A DNA stretch of 64,000 nt from Pseudidiomarina atlantica (GTDB lineage: Bacteria > Pseudomonadota > Gammaproteobacteria > Enterobacterales > Alteromonadaceae). Numbering within the stretch: position 1 is the stretch's first letter; each line of letters starts with the position of its first letter. Location of the stretch: contig NZ_JPIN01000011.1 of NCBI RefSeq assembly GCF_000753735.1, forward strand, positions 1 through 64,000, in the 5' to 3' direction. This document shows, piece by piece, positions 50,802 through 63,759 of the stretch. A program made the translations under genes and the position numbers. The notes beneath the pieces were generated by a model. That model was not told where the DNA came from, made no database searches, and saw only the letters and a program-made list of their open reading frames with translations.

Positions 50802-51764
50802 ATGAAACTACGTAATCTCGTGCTTTTCTCCACTCTCGTTTTATCTCCTGCGCTAGTTGCTCAAGAGGTCACCGTTCGCATTGATGCTGATTTTTCGGGT
50901 GGCCGTGGCACTAATTTTCTTGATTACTGGTCCGATGCTACGTCCGGTTCAGTCTGGATAACCTACGATACTTCCGTCACACCGTTACTCAAAGAAGGAA
51001 ACAACTTCCGTTACGAAGGTGCAATTAAAAGCATGCGCTTCGAATTGTATGAATTTGGCACCGGTGAAGTAATGGATATTGGTGTCCCTACGGAAGTTGT
51101 TGCAGATAATTCAACGACCGGAAATCAATTTTACACCTACCGCTTTATCCAGGAATTCAACGGCCAAGATGAAGAGTTTATGAACGTTGTTTCGCGGGTT
51201 CTCTATTCAAGCGAGACCAGTGTCGGTTACATGAGCGTCATTGCCTCTGAGTATCCAGCACTCGATTTGTTCCCACTGCCGTTATTTGCAGACTACAGTG
51301 CGTTCCCAGTTTGGAATACCTATGAGACCGAATCGAACTATTTAAACGTTGTCATTGATCACAACCAAACCTTTGAAAGCCTCAGCTTCCGCATCCAGCG
51401 CATTAGCTATCTCGCGCCAGAGATCGCTGACGCTGATGGCGATGGCGTAGCCGACGATGTCGATAGCTGCCCAATGTCGTTGACCGATGAGACGGTGAGT
51501 TTCTCCGGGTTTGATTCGAGCGTGACCAATTACGTGCGCGACAACGGTTGCACCATCATGGATACTTATGCAGCCTGTACTGCTAATGCCTCCGTGGAAG
51601 AAACATCATCTCGTTTCGGCGCGTTCCAGCCACGTTTGAGCGGCCCTTCGTATTGCGAAACCCAAGTTTCGTATCAGCTTGTCGATGAAGGCATTATCGA
51701 CTACACCGAAGCCCGCATGCTCCGCGACACCCTCTACATGTCGTATCGCAGCAGCAGCCGCTAA
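50802..51764 (+). CDS. Secreted protein with a calcium-binding motif, unknown function
   Basis: 320 residues. Signal peptide (about 1-20, cleaved near LVAQ), a beta-rich domain (about 22-205) and a thrombospondin-3-like loop DADGDGVADDVDSCP (about 210-225) before a Cys-containing C-terminal part. AAGGAAAT precedes the ATG. No family recognised. A REP-like cluster follows its stop. Confidence 0.72.
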   Translation: MKLRNLVLFSTLVLSPALVAQEVTVRIDADFSGGRGTNFLDYWSDATSGSVWITYDTSVTPLLKEGNNFRYEGAIKSMRFELYEFGTGEVMDIGVPTEVVADNSTTGNQFYTYRFIQEFNGQDEEFMNVVSRVLYSSETSVGYMSVIASEYPALDLFPLPLFADYSAFPVWNTYETESNYLNVVIDHNQTFESLSFRIQRISYLAPEIADADGDGVADDVDSCPMSLTDETVSFSGFDSSVTNYVRDNGCTIMDTYAACTANASVEETSSRFGAFQPRLSGPSYCETQVSYQLVDEGIIDYTEARMLRDTLYMSYRSSSR

Positions 51765-51774
51765 CCCCACCTAA

Positions 51775-51868
51775 AAAGGGCAGCCCTCCCTCCGCACGCC
51801 CCTCTCCACGAGGAGGGGCTGCCCTTCTTACGTCTTCCTTCGCCCCCCCCCCCTAAAAAGGGCAGCCC
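51775..51868. repeat. REP-like cluster, three copies
   Basis: AAAGGGCAGCCC at 51775-51786 facing GGGCTGCCCTT at 51816-51826, plus a third AAAGGGCAGCCC at 51857-51868 followed by six T. The first pair is ten bases after the stop of the secreted-protein gene. The remaining 145 bases to 52012 should hold the PepSY promoter. Confidence 0.82.
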
Positions 51869-52012
51869 TTTTTTGCAGTTGATGCCGCGGCAGCCGTGGC
51901 TTGCGCGTTGTGCAAAATAGGCTGTGCGGACACTACTTTGCGTGTTAACATTTGTTGATAACTAGATTATATCTAAACAGATATAGCCATCGAAACACGG
52001 AGAGCATCGCAG

Positions 52013-52798
52013 TTGCCGATAACAACAAAAATAACCCCGGCCAAATGGCGTAAATGGCACCGCTGGCTCGCTCTTTTGGTAGGACTGCAACTGGTTATCT
52101 GGAGCACCAGTGGCGTGTATATGGTGCTATTTGAGCTTGGCTTTATTCACGGTAACCATCTGGTAAAACCGACCTCGCCCCCACTCAATGCTGCAACCAT
52201 GAAGTCGTTTGATTTACCTGCGCTTCAAGAATTGCATCCTAAAATAAACTCCATTGAATTCAAAAGCCTATGGCTCAATAATCGCGCACAAACGGTGCTA
52301 GAAATTCAGCGCAGCGCTACCAAAGAGTTGCTTAATGCAGAAACGCTGGAACCCATTCAACTCAACAAATCCGATATCGCCGCTATCGCCCAAAAAACCT
52401 ATGCGCTCGGTGATACCGTTACACCAATTCGAGTACAACTGGTGACAGACAACGCACCGAGCGAGCTCAATCCAGCCTTGTTGCCCGTGTGGCGCGTTGA
52501 TTTCGAGGATTTTGGCAACACCACCCTGTATTTCGACGCCACGACTGGAGCACTGGTCACGAAACGCCACAGTTTTTGGCGCGGCTTCGACATCATGTGG
52601 ATGCTGCACATCATGGACTATGAAAATCGCGTCGATATCGAAAATCGCCTTATAAAAATTGCGAGTGTAGGGAACCTGCTCTTTCTCATCACCGGTTTGG
52701 TGCTCATTTACTTTTCGCTCATCAAGCCCAAGCTCAGACGCAGAAATAACCGCAACCGGCGCGCAACTTTGCATGATACTAGCGGAGGCCCAGCATGA
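52013..52798 (+). CDS. PepSY-type membrane protein 1
   Basis: 261 residues from a TTG with CGGAGAG upstream. An N-terminal helix (about 17-39: WHRWLALLVGLQLVIWSTSGVYMVL), a periplasmic PepSY-like domain (about 50-185, ending LYFDATTGALVTKRHSFWRGFD) and a C-terminal helix (about 213-235) form the PepSY-TM layout. Such proteins often accompany iron or reductase systems. Four-base overlap (ATGA) with the second copy implies one operon. Confidence 0.82.
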   Translation: MPITTKITPAKWRKWHRWLALLVGLQLVIWSTSGVYMVLFELGFIHGNHLVKPTSPPLNAATMKSFDLPALQELHPKINSIEFKSLWLNNRAQTVLEIQRSATKELLNAETLEPIQLNKSDIAAIAQKTYALGDTVTPIRVQLVTDNAPSELNPALLPVWRVDFEDFGNTTLYFDATTGALVTKRHSFWRGFDIMWMLHIMDYENRVDIENRLIKIASVGNLLFLITGLVLIYFSLIKPKLRRRNNRNRRATLHDTSGGPA

Positions 52799-53505
52799 CC
52801 TACTGGCTTAAATGGCTACACCGCTGGACCAGCCTTATCATCCTGTTGCAGGTGCTCATTTGGCTGATCACCGGCCTGTATTTTGCAATCGTTGGCCATA
52901 CCGAAATCGCTGCGCACCAACACTATTCCGACACCGCAAAAACCAGCCAAGAAGGGCTGCCCTTTTTAGCGGTTGGTGACGCCGACATCTCCAGTATTTA
53001 CGCGCGCTACAGCGGCGTCACTTCGTTGCAAGTTCGGCAAGTTCAACAACGTTTGCAGTACGTCGTAACACACGATAAAGGGCAGACCTTTTTGGATGCG
53101 AAAAGCGGCGAAATTTGGCAAACAGGGGCTGCCCTTGCTGGGCAGTTGGCGATGGCGAGTTACACCGGTCCAGGAAGCATCGAAACCATCACTCACATAA
53201 CGAACAGTGACGAATTGGCCGATTGGCAGCCGCAGCAACAAGGTGGCTATCGCGTCACCATCAACGATGACCTCAATACCCGTATCTATGTTGACGCGGC
53301 GTCAGCAACGGTCATTGATCACCGAAACGATCCTTGGGTCATTGCCGACTGGGCCTTTAAGCTGCACTTTATGGATTACAGTGGCGGGCGAGATTTTAAT
53401 AATTTGCTGATCCGCGCAGCCGGTCTTATCACCCTCTGGCTCGCGCTCAGCGGGCTGATTTTACTCATTCGTAACATCAAGCGCGGCGACCTTAAACTGC
53501 GCTAA
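52795..53505 (+). CDS. PepSY-type membrane protein 2
   Basis: 236 residues with the same plan as its neighbour: N-terminal helix (about 10-33, LHRWTSLIILLQVLIWLITGLYFAI), PepSY-like domain ending IYVDAASATVIDHRNDPWVIADWAFKLHFMDY and a C-terminal helix (about 207-226). Probably arose by duplication and may pair with it. REP-like cores lie inside at 52954-52965 (EGLPF), 53077-53088 (KGQTF, one base off) and 53126-53136 (GAALA), all in frame. Confidence 0.82.
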   Translation: MTYWLKWLHRWTSLIILLQVLIWLITGLYFAIVGHTEIAAHQHYSDTAKTSQEGLPFLAVGDADISSIYARYSGVTSLQVRQVQQRLQYVVTHDKGQTFLDAKSGEIWQTGAALAGQLAMASYTGPGSIETITHITNSDELADWQPQQQGGYRVTINDDLNTRIYVDAASATVIDHRNDPWVIADWAFKLHFMDYSGGRDFNNLLIRAAGLITLWLALSGLILLIRNIKRGDLKLR

Positions 53506-53559
53506 AAAACCGTTTTCCAACAACGCTTAGCCTCCACCACATAAGGATTTAACCCCCAA

Positions 53560-53612
53560 AAAGGGCTGCCCTTCCTGCGAGGTGGGCCCGACCGGAGGGA
53601 GGGCTGCCCTTT
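53560..53612. repeat. REP-like inverted pair before the thr operon
   Basis: AAAGGGCTGCCC at 53560-53571 and GGGCTGCCCTTT at 53601-53612. It separates the PepSY operon from the thr promoter region and may end the former. Confidence 0.82.
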
Positions 53613-53627
53613 CTTTGGGTTGGGGCG

Positions 53628-53656
53628 TTGACATCCGCGGGCGGACGGGCGATGCT
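53628..53656 (+). promoter_or_regulatory. Candidate thr promoter
   Basis: TTGACA at 53628-53633 with GATGCT at 53651-53656 after 17 bases. The -35 is perfect, the -10 weak. If used, transcription would begin almost at the leader-peptide ATG. Confidence 0.4.
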
Positions 53657-53662
53657 AGGGGC

Positions 53663-53740
53663 ATGATGACACAGCAACTGAGCCTCACCATTATTACAAC
53701 CACAAGCCTTTCGGGCGTGTGGCGGGCTTTGTTGACTTAA
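53663..53740 (+). CDS. thrL: thr operon leader peptide
   Basis: 25 codons (MMTQQLSLTIITTTSLSGVW and five more) with six Thr and two Ile codons, mostly clustered (TIITTT), followed by a terminator. This is the classical ThrL design: ribosome stalling for lack of charged Thr or Ile tRNA prevents termination before thrA. Confidence 0.88.
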   Translation: MMTQQLSLTIITTTSLSGVWRALLT

Positions 53741-53760
53741 ATTTAAGATAAGCAAGCAAA

Positions 53761-53796
53761 AAACCCACAGCCCCAAAAGGCTGTGGGTTTTTTTTT
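53761..53796 (+). terminator. thr attenuator
   Basis: AAACCCACAGCC (53761-53772) pairs perfectly with GGCTGTGGGTTT (53779-53790), followed by T to 53796. It lies between the leader peptide and thrA. Confidence 0.9.
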
Positions 53797-53836
53797 GCGC
53801 TTTTAACAACGGCAGCAATAACAACGGAGTATCGAC

Positions 53837-56461
53837 ATGCAGGTTTTGAAATTTGGGGGATCGTCGCTTGGATCGCGGCGAAAGATGGACGCGGTGGCGG
53901 CGCAGTTGCTACGCCGCGCCAAGGGCAAGCAGCTCATGGTGGTGCTATCCGCGCCTCAGGGAATGACAAATCTGCTGGAAACGATGCTGCAACAGGCGCA
54001 GCTTGGCACGCTAGAAAGGTCGCAACTGCAAGAGTGGCGAAGCCGCTGCTTAGCCTTGATTGCCAATGAATCCTCGGCAGCAATGCCGCGCGACAGCGAA
54101 AACGACAACAACACCAAAATCAACAGCATCAAGCTCAGCAAAAGCACCCAAACGCAACTCGAAAGTTTCATCGCGCAGCAAACGCAACTGCTCGAGCAGC
54201 AACTGCAAGGAATTGCTCTGCTCGGTGAATGCTCCAACAAAATCAAAGCGAAGCTGATGTCGATGGGTGAACTCATCAGTGTGCAAATCATGCAGGCACT
54301 CCTTAATGCCGAGCACGCCAACGACGCCACCAGCGCAGCGAACGCCACGCACACCACAAGCGCCGGCAACGCCACAAGCGCCGAAATCCTCCCCGCGCAC
54401 CAATGCTTAAAGGCGAGCGGTGATTACCTGAACGCACAAGTAGATATCCCAGCTTCGGCCAAAAGCCTGCAGCGCTGGCTCACCGAAGCTGAATCCGAAG
54501 CAGCAACCGCCCCCCAAGCGGCCAAAACCACCATCACCCTCGTGCCCGGCTACCAAGCCGCGCACGAAGACGACGGTCTCTGCGTGCTCGGTCGCAACGG
54601 CTCCGATTACTCGGCGGCGGTGCTCGCTGCCGCGCTTAAAGCGGAATGCTGCGAGATCTGGACCGACGTCGATGGCGTCTACACTGCTGACCCACGTACC
54701 ATCAAAAGCGCACAATTAATCAAGCACCTGAGCTACGAAGAAGCGATGGAATTATCGCACTTTGGCGCACGCATTTTACATCCGAAAACCATCGCCCCGC
54801 TCGCGCAACACAACGTACCCTGCCTAATTAAAAATAGCCAAAGGCCGCAACAGCAAGGCACTCTCATCGATGCCCAAGGCGACCCAAGTCTGCCGATAAA
54901 AGGCCTATCGAATCTCTCACAAATGGCGCTGGTCACCGTTTCCGGGCCCGGCCTCAAAGGGGTAGCGGGTATCTCTGCGCGGGTGTTTTCGTGCCTTGCG
55001 CAACGCAATATCTCGATCAACCTCATCACCCAGTCATCCTCTGAGTTCAGCATCAGCTTCTGCGTCGAGCAACATGCCCTAACACCCACCAAAAAGGCGA
55101 TTAGCAATGAGTTCGACTTGGAGCTCAAGGCCAACCTAATCAAGCCCATCGATATTCAAAAAAACATGGCCATCATCTCGCTGATCGGTGACGGAATGCG
55201 CCATCAAGTTGGCTTGGCGGCGCGCTTTTTCGCCTCGCTGGCACAAGCGCATGTCAACGTTTGCGCAATGGCACAAGATAGCAGCGAGCGCACGGTCTCG
55301 GCAGTCATCAGCGAGCAACAAGCGCAAGATGCGCTCAAGGTTTGCCACGAAAATTTCTTTACTCATATGCCGAGTATCGATGTGTTCGTTGTCGGTTGCG
55401 GCACGGTTGGCAAGCAATTGCTCGAACAAATCCACCGCCAACAAAGCTTTCTGCATAAACGCAACGTCAAACTCAAAGTCTATGGCATCGCTAACAGCCA
55501 AAAACTCCTCACCAACGCCCACGGCATTGATCTAAGTCAATGGCAGCAAGACCTCAGCAAAGCCAAACAAAGCTTTAGCAGCGACGCCCTGAAAGCCTTC
55601 GTCAAGCGCCATCACTTAGTGAATCCGGTGCTGGTCGATTGCACCAGCTCCAACGCTATCGCCGGCAGCTATCTCGACTATTTGACCAGCGGTTTTCACG
55701 TGGTGACGCCGAACAAAAAGGCCAACACCATGGCGCAAAGCTACTACCAAAAGCTCAAAGATACCGCCCGCAACCAACATCGGCGCTATCTCTATGAAAC
55801 CACCGTAGGCGCTGGCTTGCCGATTATTGATGCCGTGCAAGGCTTACAAAATGCCGGCGATAAACTCACCGAGTTTGGTGGTATTTTGTCGGGTTCACTG
55901 AGCTATTTATTCGGCTTACTCGAAGAAAATCAGCCCTTTTCCAAAGCCATCCAGCAAGCACGCGAAAAAGGCTACACTGAACCCGATCCGCGCGACGATC
56001 TTTCGGGTCTCGATGTCGCACGCAAACTACTCATTATGGCACGCGAAATTGGCCTGCAACTGGAACTCGATGACATCGACATCGAACCGCTACTGCCAGC
56101 CAGCTTCCAAGCCGACGACGCCAGCAGAGCCGAGAGCATTGACGACTTCATGGCGCGCTTGCCCGAACTCGACCAGCACTACCAACAACGCCAACAACAA
56201 GCGGCCAAAAACGGCAAAGTATTGCGCTATGTCGCCCAAATCAAACACAACCAGTGCCAAGTCAAAATTGCTGAACTTGCACCGGACCATCCGCTCGCGA
56301 GCATCAAAAATGGCGAAAATGCTTTGGTCATTCAAAGCGACTATTATCAGCCCATCCCGTTTGTGCTGCGCGGTTATGGTGCGGGTGCTACAGTGACCGC
56401 TGCGGGTATTTTCAGTGACATCATGCGCACCCTCGCATGGCAACAACAAGGAGCCGCCTAA
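53837..56461 (+). CDS. thrA: Bifunctional aspartokinase I / homoserine dehydrogenase I
   Basis: 874 residues. Aspartokinase (about 1-300: LKFGGSSLGSRRKM, GRNGSDYSAAVLAAALKAE, DVDGVYTADPR), two ACT domains (about 315-470) and homoserine dehydrogenase (about 515-870: VVGCGTVGKQLLEQI, TPNKKANTMAQSYY, GILSGSLSYLFG, GYTEPDPRDDLSGLDVARKLLI). It catalyses the first and third steps from aspartate to threonine. An Ala/Thr/Asn-rich insert (about 155-178, NDATSAANATHTTSAGNATS) lengthens the kinase compared with enteric ThrA. Its TAA overlaps the thrB ATG. Confidence 0.97.
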   Translation: MQVLKFGGSSLGSRRKMDAVAAQLLRRAKGKQLMVVLSAPQGMTNLLETMLQQAQLGTLERSQLQEWRSRCLALIANESSAAMPRDSENDNNTKINSIKLSKSTQTQLESFIAQQTQLLEQQLQGIALLGECSNKIKAKLMSMGELISVQIMQALLNAEHANDATSAANATHTTSAGNATSAEILPAHQCLKASGDYLNAQVDIPASAKSLQRWLTEAESEAATAPQAAKTTITLVPGYQAAHEDDGLCVLGRNGSDYSAAVLAAALKAECCEIWTDVDGVYTADPRTIKSAQLIKHLSYEEAMELSHFGARILHPKTIAPLAQHNVPCLIKNSQRPQQQGTLIDAQGDPSLPIKGLSNLSQMALVTVSGPGLKGVAGISARVFSCLAQRNISINLITQSSSEFSISFCVEQHALTPTKKAISNEFDLELKANLIKPIDIQKNMAIISLIGDGMRHQVGLAARFFASLAQAHVNVCAMAQDSSERTVSAVISEQQAQDALKVCHENFFTHMPSIDVFVVGCGTVGKQLLEQIHRQQSFLHKRNVKLKVYGIANSQKLLTNAHGIDLSQWQQDLSKAKQSFSSDALKAFVKRHHLVNPVLVDCTSSNAIAGSYLDYLTSGFHVVTPNKKANTMAQSYYQKLKDTARNQHRRYLYETTVGAGLPIIDAVQGLQNAGDKLTEFGGILSGSLSYLFGLLEENQPFSKAIQQAREKGYTEPDPRDDLSGLDVARKLLIMAREIGLQLELDDIDIEPLLPASFQADDASRAESIDDFMARLPELDQHYQQRQQQAAKNGKVLRYVAQIKHNQCQVKIAELAPDHPLASIKNGENALVIQSDYYQPIPFVLRGYGAGATVTAAGIFSDIMRTLAWQQQGAA

Positions 56462-57486
56462 TGCAAAAAACCTATTACGCTCCGGCTTCTATTGGTAATT
56501 TTTCAGTAGGTTTCGATACCCTTGGACTAGCGCTGCAACCGTGCGACGGCAGCCTATTTGGCGACCGCCTCAGCATCGAGCCAGCAACAAAAACAACCAA
56601 AACCACAACAGCAGTCACCGAGCTCCAAATAACCGGTCGCTACGCGCACCAATTACCAGCAGATCCGCAGCAAAACCTAGTCAACAAATGCTGGCAACAT
56701 TTTCGCGCTGCAATCACCGGACCCAAACAACCACAGGAGCCACTCCCCGAGCTCAAGCTAACCCTGCACAAAGAACTCCCAGTCGGCAGTGGCTTGGGCT
56801 CCAGCGCCTGCTCAATCGTCGCCACCCTGTATGCCCTGAACGACTATTTCGACCACCCGTTAAGGCAGCAGCAGCTACTACAACTGATGGCGCGACTCGA
56901 GGGCCAAACCAGCAACGCCATGCACCTCGACAATATTGCACCAGCCTATTTTGGTGGACTGCAATTAATGGCGACCGACTCGCAACACCCCTGTCGCCAA
57001 TTGCCATGGTTTGCGCATTGGTCGGTGGTGGTCAGCTATCCGGGCACGGTGCTCAACACCGCCACAGCCCGGCAAGTGATCCCAGCCCAGCTACCGCTCA
57101 CAACCGCCATCCAAGCCGCGCAAAACCTCGCGAGCTTCGTCCATGGCCTACACAGTCAAGACGAAGCGCTGGCACTTAGTGCACTCGAGGATTGTCTCGC
57201 TGAGCCCCATCGGCTACAGCTGCTACCGCAGCTCACGAGCCTACGGCAACAAGCGCAACAGCTCGGCATCGCCCACCTGGGTATTTCCGGTGCCGGACCG
57301 ACCCTGTTCGCCTTGTGTCGCAACGACGCACAAGCCGCACAGATGAAACAATTACTCGAAACTCAATATCAGCAGAACACAGATGCGATGACCGTGCACT
57401 GCCGCCCTGATCCGAACGGCGCCCGACAACTCGCCACCCAAGCGCAACCCGAACCAGCAAAGGAGTCCGCCCATGTCGCTCGTTAA
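56461..57486 (+). CDS. thrB: Homoserine kinase
   Basis: 341 residues of the GHMP kinase family: N-terminal YYAPASIGNFSVGFDTLGLAL, ATP loop LPVGSGLGSSACSIVA (about 107-122) and C-terminal GISGAGPTLFALC. It phosphorylates homoserine. AAGGAG lies before the ATG at 56461; the frame upstream to 56437 is inside thrA. A short Thr/Lys-rich loop (ATKTTKTTTAVT) is low complexity. Confidence 0.96.
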   Translation: MQKTYYAPASIGNFSVGFDTLGLALQPCDGSLFGDRLSIEPATKTTKTTTAVTELQITGRYAHQLPADPQQNLVNKCWQHFRAAITGPKQPQEPLPELKLTLHKELPVGSGLGSSACSIVATLYALNDYFDHPLRQQQLLQLMARLEGQTSNAMHLDNIAPAYFGGLQLMATDSQHPCRQLPWFAHWSVVVSYPGTVLNTATARQVIPAQLPLTTAIQAAQNLASFVHGLHSQDEALALSALEDCLAEPHRLQLLPQLTSLRQQAQQLGIAHLGISGAGPTLFALCRNDAQAAQMKQLLETQYQQNTDAMTVHCRPDPNGARQLATQAQPEPAKESAHVAR

Positions 57487-58792
57487 TCTTCTCGACCCTA
57501 GTCAACGCGTCAGTTTTCTTGAGGCAGTGCAACTCGGTCTGGGCCGCAACCAAGGCCTGTTCTTTTTCGACCTAGCAGCGCCATGGCCGCAACTCGACCT
57601 CGATCAGTTGCTGGCCATGCCCTTTGCCCAACGAAGCGGACACATTTTGGCGGCACTCACCGACAACGAAATCAGCCCAACACGTATGAGCGAATTGACC
57701 GAGCAGGCGTTTAATTTCCCAGCACCGGTAGTGCCAATTAGCGCAACCGTCAGCTGCCTTGAGCTGTTTCACGGTCCGACTTTAGCATTTAAAGACTTCG
57801 GCGCCCGTTTTATGGCCCTCGCGCTGGCCGCAGCCCAACGAACCGCAGCCCAACAAGCCAGCCCGCCAGCCACCACCATCGTCACCGCCACTTCCGGCGA
57901 CACCGGTGCTGCCGTGGCGGCGGCATTCTACCGCCAGCCCAACGTCAATGTCGTGGTGCTCTATCCCGAGGGCAAAGTCAGCCCCTTGCAAGCCAAGCTC
58001 TTCACCACCTTGAACGACAACGTGCAGAGCATTGCCATCAACGGTGATTTCGACCAATGCCAGGCGCTGGTCAAGCAGCTCTTTAACGACCCAGAGGCCG
58101 CCACACAACTGCAGCTTAATTCGGCAAACTCGATTAATATCAGCCGCTTATTTGCCCAGGTGTGCTACTACTTCGAAGCCTGGGCACAGCTACCACAAGC
58201 GCAACGCGAACACACCGTCATTTGTGTGCCGAGCGGCAACTTTGGCAACGTTTGCGCCGCGTTAATCGCGCTGCAACTCGGTTTGCCAGTCAAACGTGTC
58301 ATCGCCGCCACCAACAGCAACGACACCGTGCCGCGTTACCTGCAAAATCAGCAATGGCAACCGCAACCAACGCAAGCCACGCTGTCGAATGCCATGGACA
58401 TCAGTGCCCCGAACAATTGGCCGCGCGTCGAAGCGCTGCTCAATCACAATCCGCAGTTGAGAAACAAGTTCAGCGCGGTTGCCATCAGCGAGGCCGATAC
58501 CATCAAAGCCACCCAAGCGCTCCACCAGCAAGGCTACCTCAGTGAGCCGCATGCTGCGGTGGCATGGGCGGCGCTGCAGCAAACCCAGCAACCAGAAGAG
58601 CATGGCTTGATTATCGGCACCGCTCATCCGGCTAAGTTCGCCGAACGCGTCGAGCACCTCATCAAAGCACCCGTCGAGCTACCAGCCGCCTTACAACAAG
58701 TGCTTGAAAAACCAGAGCTCAACCTGCGTATGAACGCCGATTACCAGCAACTGAAAGCGCATTTATTAAAACAATCACAAAACAAAGGTTGA
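57473..58792 (+). CDS. thrC: Threonine synthase
   Basis: 439 residues. The pyridoxal-phosphate lysine is in HGPTLAFKDFGARFMA (about 103-118), with the phosphate-binding TATSGDTGAAVAAAF and the later PSGNFGNVCAALIA. Converts O-phosphohomoserine to threonine. The ATG overlaps thrB by 14 bases and has AAAGGAG upstream, consistent with coupled translation of thrABC. Confidence 0.97.
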   Translation: MSLVNLLDPSQRVSFLEAVQLGLGRNQGLFFFDLAAPWPQLDLDQLLAMPFAQRSGHILAALTDNEISPTRMSELTEQAFNFPAPVVPISATVSCLELFHGPTLAFKDFGARFMALALAAAQRTAAQQASPPATTIVTATSGDTGAAVAAAFYRQPNVNVVVLYPEGKVSPLQAKLFTTLNDNVQSIAINGDFDQCQALVKQLFNDPEAATQLQLNSANSINISRLFAQVCYYFEAWAQLPQAQREHTVICVPSGNFGNVCAALIALQLGLPVKRVIAATNSNDTVPRYLQNQQWQPQPTQATLSNAMDISAPNNWPRVEALLNHNPQLRNKFSAVAISEADTIKATQALHQQGYLSEPHAAVAWAALQQTQQPEEHGLIIGTAHPAKFAERVEHLIKAPVELPAALQQVLEKPELNLRMNADYQQLKAHLLKQSQNKG

Positions 58793-58875
58793 TCTAAAAA
58801 TATCACCGTGATAAACCTTAAAGCAGATTGATTGAACCAACAGCAAATAGCCAACAGCAAGTAGCAAACTTACAA

Positions 58876-58962
58876 ATGTTAAAAAATTCGTTCGTAATTA
58901 TTATTAACCTCCTCCTCGTGCTTCTCATCAGACGCGCGGGAGCTGCTATTTGTGAAAGTTAA
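58876..58962 (+). CDS. leuL: leu operon leader peptide
   Basis: 28 codons (MLKNSFVIIINLLLVLLIRR and eight more) with six Leu codons, including CTC CTC CTC GTG CTT CTC in a row, and several Ile and Val codons, followed 24 bases later by an attenuator. Fits leucine attenuation of leuABCD. No clear ribosome-binding site. The gap between thrC and leuA (293 bases) holds only this leader and its attenuator, plus AT-rich repeats near 58841-58870. Confidence 0.85.
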   Translation: MLKNSFVIIINLLLVLLIRRAGAAICES

Positions 58963-58986
58963 CTAAGAAACGAACCAAGCAAAAAG

Positions 58987-59019
58987 AAAGCCCCGCCATC
59001 AGGTCGGGGCTTTTTTTTT
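58987..59019 (+). terminator. leu attenuator
   Basis: AAAGCCCCG pairs with CGGGGCTTT around a short loop and runs into nine T ending at 59019, 66 bases before leuA. Confidence 0.9.
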
Positions 59020-59085
59020 AGCCCGACCTCGGCGGCCAACAGCGCAAAAGCGCAACAACAGCTAAAGGCGTAACGAGGAAGAGCA

Positions 59086-63132
<4,047 letters not shown>

Positions 63133-63136
<4 letters not shown>

Positions 63137-63759
63137 GCCAACAACAGTACTTTCACCAAGGCAGCGCCTGCGCGTTGCCCATAGATAACGTCGACACGGA
63201 CCAAATCATTCCAAAGCAGTTTTTAACCGGTATTTCGCGCGACGGCTTTGGCGCGGCACTCTTTTACGACTGGCGCTACCTTGACGATGGCGCGCCCAAC
63301 CCTGATTTCGTGCTGAATCAACCACAGTTCCAAGGCGTCAGCATTCTCGTTGCGGGGCATAATTTCGGTTGCGGTTCAAGCCGTGAACACGCGCCTTGGG
63401 CGCTCGCGCAGTTCGGCTTTAAAGTGGTGGTTGCCAGTAGCTTCGCCGATATTTTCTACCGCAATTGCATTAACAATAAGTTGTTACCAGCACAGGTCAG
63501 CACGACCGACCTCAAGCGTCTGACGGCTGTTTGTGAACAACGCGCCGAAGCGATCAAAGTCGATTTAGAACAGCAGCAATTGGTGCTCAGTAACGGTGAA
63601 GCGATTCCGTTCAGCATCGCGAGCAGCGATCGTGATCAACTGTTAGATGATTGTGACTTTATTGGGGTAGCGGAGCAGCACTTGGACGCCATCGATCGTT
63701 ACGAGAACGATCGGGCGACCACAGTGCCTTGGTTTATGCCGCTTTCCTTTACGGTATGA
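63133..63759 (+). CDS. leuD: 3-isopropylmalate dehydratase small subunit
   Basis: 208 residues. [24 protein letters not shown] at the N-terminus and [22 protein letters not shown] (about 76-97) are the swivel-domain signatures. Overlaps leuC by four bases. Its last 61 bases overlap the convergent ilvA reading frame. Confidence 0.97.

Noticed and set aside
15651-53612. AAAGGGCAGCCC repeats as a CRISPR array
   Set aside because: Copies are scattered over 38 kb, often inverted and sometimes inside genes; no regular spacers and no cas genes.
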